This document shows positions 59,787 through 64,000 of a stretch of 64,000 nt of DNA, in pieces. The translations under genes and the position numbers were made by a program. Every line of letters begins with the position of its first letter. Position 1 is the first letter of the stretch. The notes under the pieces were generated by a model. The model saw only the letters and a list, made by a program, of their open reading frames with translations. It made no database searches and had not been told where the DNA came from. The DNA comes from Rhodoligotrophos appendicifer (GTDB taxonomy: Bacteria > Pseudomonadota > Alphaproteobacteria > Rhizobiales > Im1): assembly GCF_007474605.1 (NCBI RefSeq), contig NZ_VHKL01000002.1:124001-188000 (forward strand), written 5' to 3'.

Positions 59787-60878
59787 TCAGCCCAGCAGCC
59801 ACTGATTGAACTTGTCGAAGACTGCAGGACCCTGGTCTGCCCAGTAGTCGAAGTTCTGGAAGACGGCGGTCTTGTTGTTCTCCGGCGAATTCGGAAGCAT
59901 GGCCAGCGTCTTCTCATCCAAGAGCGGGAAGGTCTTGGTGTTCACCGGTCCATAGGGGATCGCCTTGCAGAAGGTCGCCTGATTCTGGGCCTCGACCATC
60001 GTCGCCAGAAGCTCCATGGCTTCCTTCTTGTTCTTGGCGCCCTTGGGGATAACCATGGCGTCGCAAACATAGAGCGCGTTGTCGAAGGTGTAGTCCACCG
60101 GCTGGCCGTCGATCTTCGCCTGGAAGACGCGGCCGTTCCAGACGGTACCGACATCGACTTCGCCGCCGATCACCAATTGGGCAGCCTGGGCACCGGAGCT
60201 CCACCAGGTCAGATCAGGCTTGACCTTGTCGAGGGACTTGAAGGCCAGATCGAGGTCGATCGGATAGAGCTTGTCGCGCGGCTGGCCGCCGCCCATGGCT
60301 GCGACCTCGAGGGTCTGGGGCGCGAGCTTCCACAGGCTGCGCTGACCTTCCTTGGCGGCGGGATCAAAGAATTCCTGCCAGTTCTTGGGACGCGTCTCGG
60401 CGTTGAAGGCATTGGTGTTCCACGCCATGACATAGGCCGCGACGTCGACGAGGGTATAAAATTCCTGAGCCGCCTCCGGCAAGAGGGAGGACTTGTCGAC
60501 CACTCCGTAGTCGATCGGCTCGAGCAGGCCCAGCCGGGCGAGGGCGGCCGCTTCCGTGGCGTCAATGTTCAAGATGTCGACGTCGACGGCATTGTTGTCG
60601 ACCATCGCCTTGACGCGCGCCGTATCCATATAGGGGGCACCGAGAATCTGGATCCCCGATTTCTTCTGGAAAGGCTCGAAATAAGCCACCTTGAAGGCTT
60701 CCTCCAAGGCGCCACCGGAATTGGGCACGGTCATGGTGGAGGGCTTGGCCCGAAGGATGGACGGGAAGCCCGTCACCAAGCCCGCCGCGCCGAGGCCCAT
60801 GCCTGCGAGCATCGTTCGCCGGCCAATGACGGGGCCAGACGAAAGGCTCGTTCCAGAAATGTCAGATTGATCAGTCAT
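59787..60878 (-). CDS. ABC transporter substrate-binding protein (PotD type), Tat-like signal
   Basis: A 363-residue periplasmic receptor. A twin-arginine signal is suggested by GRRTMLAGMGLGAAGLVTG (about 19-37). The mature part has LEEAFKVAYFEPFQKKSGIQI and WWSSGAQAAQLVIGGEVDVGTVWNGR, as in spermidine/putrescine-type and related solute receptors. The gene begins the importer operon (receptor, PotB, PotC, PotA). A nitrogenous substrate for the RidA, SDR and LLM enzymes nearby is plausible. Confidence 0.88.
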   Translation of the reverse strand: MTDQSDISGTSLSSGPVIGRRTMLAGMGLGAAGLVTGFPSILRAKPSTMTVPNSGGALEEAFKVAYFEPFQKKSGIQILGAPYMDTARVKAMVDNNAVDVDILNIDATEAAALARLGLLEPIDYGVVDKSSLLPEAAQEFYTLVDVAAYVMAWNTNAFNAETRPKNWQEFFDPAAKEGQRSLWKLAPQTLEVAAMGGGQPRDKLYPIDLDLAFKSLDKVKPDLTWWSSGAQAAQLVIGGEVDVGTVWNGRVFQAKIDGQPVDYTFDNALYVCDAMVIPKGAKNKKEAMELLATMVEAQNQATFCKAIPYGPVNTKTFPLLDEKTLAMLPNSPENNKTAVFQNFDYWADQGPAVFDKFNQWLLG

Positions 60879-60947
60879 CGCACCACTCCCTCTGTTTTTG
60901 ATTTCTGTATGCGTCGATCATCCCGGAGCGCTTCACAGCGGCGGGGT

Positions 60948-61691
60948 TCAAACCATGATGATGCCGCCGCTGGCGATCACCGTCTCGCCGGTCATGTAGC
61001 GGTTGCGACCGCTGGCGAGGAAAAAGACGACTTCCGCAATGTCCTCCGGCGTCGCCACGCGACTCAAGGGCGTCGACTTGGCGAGGTCCTCATAGATGCC
61101 CAGGGCCCGCAGGTTCGGCGTGTCGATGGGGCCGGGAGAGACAGCATTGACCAAAATCCCGTCCGGCGCCAGCTCCTGGGCAAAGGATTTGGTGAAGCTG
61201 ATGACGGCCGCCTTGGCGGCAGCATAATGGGCGTTCTTGGCGTAGGGGATATAGGCGTCGATGGACGCGATCGAGACGATGGCGCCGGACCGCCGCGATT
61301 TCATGTGGTTTGCGGCGGCGACGGTCGTGTGGAACATGGCGCGCAGATTGACGTCGAAGGTGTAATCCCAGTCGTCATCATCGATTTCGAGAATGGGCTT
61401 GCGCGGATAGACGCCTGCATTATTGACCAAGATGTCGACCGTGCCGAGGGCGTCTGCCGCCGCATCGAAGGCCCGGTGTGCATCCTGGCGGCGCCGGAGA
61501 TCGCCAACGATCCCGACGGCCTTTTCTTCGCCTCCCAAACGCGCAACGGCGTCTTCCAGGCCGGGTTTGTCGATGTCGATGATGCAGACCTTGGCGCCTC
61601 GCTCGACGAAGAGAGTCGAGATCGCAAAGCCGAGGCCCTTGGCTCCTCCCGTCACGACGACGTTCTTGCCCGCTATTTCCCCAACTGCCAT
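60948..61691 (-). CDS. Short-chain dehydrogenase/reductase (SDR)
   Basis: A 247-residue SDR starting at ATG 61691 (AGGGGTG upstream). NAD(P) motif VVTGGAKGLGFAIS, NNAG near 90-93, and catalytic Tyr156/Lys160 (YAAAK). The acidic residue after the second strand (IIDID) suggests NAD preference. It precedes the ABC receptor gene by 69 bases on the same strand. Substrate unknown. Confidence 0.9.
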   Translation of the reverse strand: MAVGEIAGKNVVVTGGAKGLGFAISTLFVERGAKVCIIDIDKPGLEDAVARLGGEEKAVGIVGDLRRRQDAHRAFDAAADALGTVDILVNNAGVYPRKPILEIDDDDWDYTFDVNLRAMFHTTVAAANHMKSRRSGAIVSIASIDAYIPYAKNAHYAAAKAAVISFTKSFAQELAPDGILVNAVSPGPIDTPNLRALGIYEDLAKSTPLSRVATPEDIAEVVFFLASGRNRYMTGETVIASGGIIMV

Positions 61692-61716
61692 GTGCACCCC
61701 TGCCTGCGATGATCGC

Positions 61717-61747
61717 TTATCGAGCAAAAGTATTGTTATTCGATAAT
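61717..61747. promoter_or_regulatory. Candidate IclR-type operator upstream of SDR
   Basis: TTATCGA (61717-61723) and TCGATAA (61740-61746) form a perfect 7-base inverted repeat with 16-base spacing, and the right arm lies in TATTCGATAAT (61737-61747), matching the element at 55362 in 10 of 11 bases. It is located 26-56 bases upstream of the SDR start. Confidence 0.45.
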
Positions 61748-61778
61748 GCTTGGTTGGCAAGAGGGTTTGGAGGCGCCC

Positions 61779-63023
61779 TCACGGAAGTTCAGGAATGGGA
61801 TCAGGCTCGGCCATGGCGAAGGCGTCGATCTCGATGATCATGCCGGGATAAGCGAGGACCGGGAGCGGAATGCCGGTGCTTGCCGGTCCCGGCTCCGTGA
61901 AGAAAGAAGAACGGATGAGCAGATTATCGTGGAGGATGTCTGCCGTGCCGCGGCCCTCATACATCGTGGTGATCTTGCAGACGTCAGCATAGTCAGCGCC
62001 GAGCTCCTGCAGGATGGTGCCGATATGCGTCATGGCCAGACGGGTCTGCGGCTTCATCTGACCCGGATCCACTGCGGCACCGTGCTTGTCCAAGGAGACC
62101 TGACCGCCCAGGAAGATCATGTCGTGGCATTTGAGGCCGTGCTTGTAGGGGAGATGAATGGTCCAGTCCCAGAGGCTTTCGGGCCAGACGTGACGCCGGG
62201 GGAGGCGCTGCCCGTCCTCGCGCAACATGGCCACGGCTTCGATCTTGATCTGCTGACCCGTGCGCGCAAGACGCGGAAGCGGGATGCCCGTGGCGGCGGG
62301 ACCCGGCTCTTTGAAATGGTTCGCGCAGGCCATGGCCGCGGGCTCGAAATCCTCGACGGTGCCTCCGCCGACATACCAGCGGTTGACCTTGACCACGTCG
62401 TCGAAGTCGGCACCTAACTCGCCCAGTGCGCTCTCGATCTGCCGCATGACCCGGTTGGTCTGGGCGACGATGTCACCCGCATGCACGACCTCGTCATCGC
62501 GTATTGGAGACTGCCCGCTGACGAAAATCATCTTGCCGCATCGCACCGATGAGGCGAAGTGCGCGTTGCCCGGCGAGAGATCCCGGGAGGCCGCAAAGCT
62601 GCGCGGCAGCCGCTCGTCCTTCTCGCCGCGCATGGCATAACCCTCGATCTCCACGACCATGCCGGGATAGGCGAGGTAGGGGACGGGAATAGCGGTGACG
62701 GCCGGGCGTGCGCCATCCGGCAAGGCTGCGGCGACCTGCGCGAGAAACCGGTCCTCGTCCAGGGATCCGTCATTGACGTAGAAGCATAGAAGCTTCACGA
62801 GGTCCGCAAGATCGCAGCCGAACTCCGCCAGCACCTTCGCGAAATTATCGATACAGCGAGGGATCTGGGCGGAAAGATCATGAGGATTGTTCACCCCGCC
62901 GGAGCTTGTGAGGTCGACCTGGCCACCGACCCAGATCATCTGGCCGCATCTGACCCCATGCTTATGGCTGACATGGACCGGCCAATCCCAATGACCCTCC
63001 GGCCAAGAGTATCGCTTTTCCAC
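61779..63023 (-). CDS. Triple RidA (YjgF/YER057c/UK114) domain fusion protein
   Basis: Three consecutive RidA domains in one 414-residue chain, at about residues 5-132, 145-265 and 278-405. The start is GTG 63023 with AGGAG 6 bases upstream; an ATG at 63077 has no such site. Domain 1 keeps the RidA active Arg (GARPAVTA, Arg106), while domains 2 and 3 have GPAATG and GPASTG at the same place and lack it. Domains 1 and 3 also share WPE-x2-WDW and KHG-x2-C before the core. RidA normally hydrolyses reactive enamines/imines; here one active and two structural or binding domains may form a pseudo-trimer. Confidence 0.85.
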   Translation of the reverse strand: MEKRYSWPEGHWDWPVHVSHKHGVRCGQMIWVGGQVDLTSSGGVNNPHDLSAQIPRCIDNFAKVLAEFGCDLADLVKLLCFYVNDGSLDEDRFLAQVAAALPDGARPAVTAIPVPYLAYPGMVVEIEGYAMRGEKDERLPRSFAASRDLSPGNAHFASSVRCGKMIFVSGQSPIRDDEVVHAGDIVAQTNRVMRQIESALGELGADFDDVVKVNRWYVGGGTVEDFEPAAMACANHFKEPGPAATGIPLPRLARTGQQIKIEAVAMLREDGQRLPRRHVWPESLWDWTIHLPYKHGLKCHDMIFLGGQVSLDKHGAAVDPGQMKPQTRLAMTHIGTILQELGADYADVCKITTMYEGRGTADILHDNLLIRSSFFTEPGPASTGIPLPVLAYPGMIIEIDAFAMAEPDPIPELP

Positions 63024-63119
63024 CCTTTGCTCCTGCCTGTTGAGCGATGTCCCTCGCAGTCCGGGACCAGACAGCATATTCTCAGGTCGGATTTTTTGGA
63101 AAGCCTTCAGGACGCTCAG

Positions 63120-63734
63120 ATGAAGATGCATGATCCGGACACTTTGCAGTTCTACGACACGACCGCAGAGACTTATGCGCGGCGCGAGAATGCCAAACCT
63201 GCAAAGCAACTTGACGGCTTCCTCGCGCGGCTGGCCCCGGGGGCCGACGTGCTGGAACTCGGCTGCGGCAGCGGGCACGATGCCGAGGCGATGATCGCGA
63301 AAGGCTTCGCTGTCACGCCCACCGACGGATCACAGGAGCTCGCGCAACAGGCCGGAAAACGGCTCGGGAGATCGGTGCAGGTGCTCAAGTTCGGTGATCT
63401 GGAGGCGCAGGATCAGTATGACGGCGTCTGGGCCAAGGCCTGCCTGTTGCATGTGCCGCGCGAGGCGCTGGGCGAGGTGGTCCGCCGCGTCCACACCGCA
63501 TTGCGCGGCGGCGGCGTCTTCTATTCCAGCTTCAAGCATGGCGGCGGTCATGCGAAGCGCGACAAGTTTGGCCGTTATTACAACAATCCGTCGCGGGAAT
63601 GGCTGGAAGAGGTCTACGGCACTCTGCCCTGGGCCAGCCTCTCCATCGAGACCTCTTCGGGACGAGGCTTCGACGACGAGCCAGCGGAGTTCCTGCATGT
63701 GACGGCCATCAAAGCCGGTGATCAAGCGGGTTAA
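63120..63734 (+). CDS. Class I SAM-dependent methyltransferase
   Basis: A 204-residue protein starting at ATG 63120 (or 63126). SAM motif VLELGCGSGHDAEAMIAKGF, then TPTDGSQELAQQA and VWAKACLLHVPREAL, typical of small methyltransferases of the tellurite-resistance/UbiE-like type. It is divergent from the RidA gene with under 100 bases between. Substrate not evident. Confidence 0.83.
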   Translation: MKMHDPDTLQFYDTTAETYARRENAKPAKQLDGFLARLAPGADVLELGCGSGHDAEAMIAKGFAVTPTDGSQELAQQAGKRLGRSVQVLKFGDLEAQDQYDGVWAKACLLHVPREALGEVVRRVHTALRGGGVFYSSFKHGGGHAKRDKFGRYYNNPSREWLEEVYGTLPWASLSIETSSGRGFDDEPAEFLHVTAIKAGDQAG

Positions 63735-63737
63735 AAC

Positions 63738-63772
63738 AAACATTTGAATTGAGTGTTTAAGGGGGGCAATAT
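63738..63772 (+). promoter_or_regulatory. Possible promoter/operator for the DHDPS-family gene
   Basis: TTGAAT (63745-63750) and CAATAT (63767-63772) are spaced 16 bases apart and read toward the gene at 63812. An imperfect palindrome AAACA...TGTTT (63738-63758) covers the -35 element. The promoter scores moderately by eye. Confidence 0.35.
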
Positions 63773-63811
63773 AGTCGCTGCAGGCATTCAGGCAGAGAAG
63801 GATCACAGTCT

Positions 63812-64000
63812 ATGGCGAAGATGCGTTTCACAGGGTCATTCGTGGCGATGATCACGCCCTTCAACAAGGACGGCACCGTCGATTACGAGGCGTTCAGGTC
63901 TCTTCTCGGGTTTCAAGAAGCCAATGGCACCCGCGCCGTGCTGATCCTCGGTTCGACGGGCGAGATCTCCATGCTCAGCGGCGATGAGCGGCGGGAGATC
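63812..64000 (+). CDS. Dihydrodipicolinate synthase family aldolase (3' end beyond window)
   Basis: The first 63 residues are visible: MAKMRFTGSFVAMITPFNKDG, then LILGSTGEISMLSGDERREI. The T-P-F-x-x-D-G start and GSTGE pyruvate-site loop define the DHDPS/NAL family. Family members include DapA, N-acetylneuraminate lyase and 2-keto-3-deoxy acid or hydroxyproline-pathway lyases. GSTGEI differs from the DapA-typical GTTGES. The gene is cut by the right edge. Confidence 0.85.
   Translation, partial: MAKMRFTGSFVAMITPFNKDGTVDYEAFRSLLGFQEANGTRAVLILGSTGEISMLSGDERREI

Noticed and set aside
62880-63119. Longer N-terminus for the methyltransferase
   Set aside because: That stretch overlaps the RidA gene on the other strand and shows no methyltransferase homology; ATG 63120 fits the family length.
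1-64000. tRNA, rRNA, CRISPR array, IS element or prophage
   Set aside because: None recognised by reading; no direct-repeat array, cloverleaf or transposase-like frame was seen.

Overview
The window is GC-rich, densely coded bacterial DNA. It has short gene gaps, many ATGA/GTGA/TTGA stop-start overlaps and alternative GTG/TTG starts. TRAP and TTT transporters, CoxG-associated molybdenum hydroxylases, a GcvA-type LysR regulator and malate synthase G together suggest an alphaproteobacterium, perhaps Hyphomicrobiales; this is inferred from gene content only. I saw no rRNA, tRNA, CRISPR array, insertion sequence or phage gene.

Region 1 (1-12471, all + strand) is an exopolysaccharide cluster. It holds the end of a Wzy-like polymerase, five glycosyltransferases, two FkbM methyltransferases, a PAPS-type sulfotransferase, a Wzx-like flippase and two left-handed beta-helix acyltransferases. 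The product is probably a methylated, acylated and possibly sulfated polysaccharide.

Region 2 (about 12.5-32 kb) is a catabolic island. It contains two TRAP transporters (one with its DctQ gene split from DctP/DctM across a divergent promoter), a GMC oxidoreductase, and an operon coxG-FAD-[2Fe-2S]-molybdopterin-enoyl-CoA hydratase-GntR. It also contains an amidase, an enamidase-like amidohydrolase, a DUF1185 protein, a tandem EthD-like protein, a second GntR regulator and an EamA exporter. Mo-hydroxylase, enamidase and amidase together point to hydroxylation and hydrolytic opening of an N-heterocycle or lactam.

Region 3 (43.3 down to 32.0 kb, - strand) looks like one long operon: alpha/beta hydrolase, CoxG, a second three-subunit Mo-hydroxylase, a ThDP enzyme, a complete TTT transporter (TctC, TctB, TctA), a GalB-like 4-oxalomesaconate hydratase and a GalC/LigK-like aldolase. 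The last two steps would yield pyruvate and oxaloacetate, so an unknown aromatic or heteroaromatic acid probably enters the 4-oxalomesaconate route here.

Region 4 (43.6-53.2 kb) carries an aldehyde dehydrogenase, a LysR regulator, a two-subunit aconitase X, a PaaK-like adenylate-forming enzyme, a second ThDP enzyme and malate synthase G. Region 5 (53.4-64 kb) has an IclR regulator, a luciferase-like monooxygenase, three SDR dehydrogenases, a PotABCD-type ABC importer, a protein with three fused RidA domains, a methyltransferase and the start of a DHDPS-family aldolase. Paired palindromes between divergent operons (15.13, 23.37, 29.64 and 43.4-43.5 kb) suggest several locally regulated modules.
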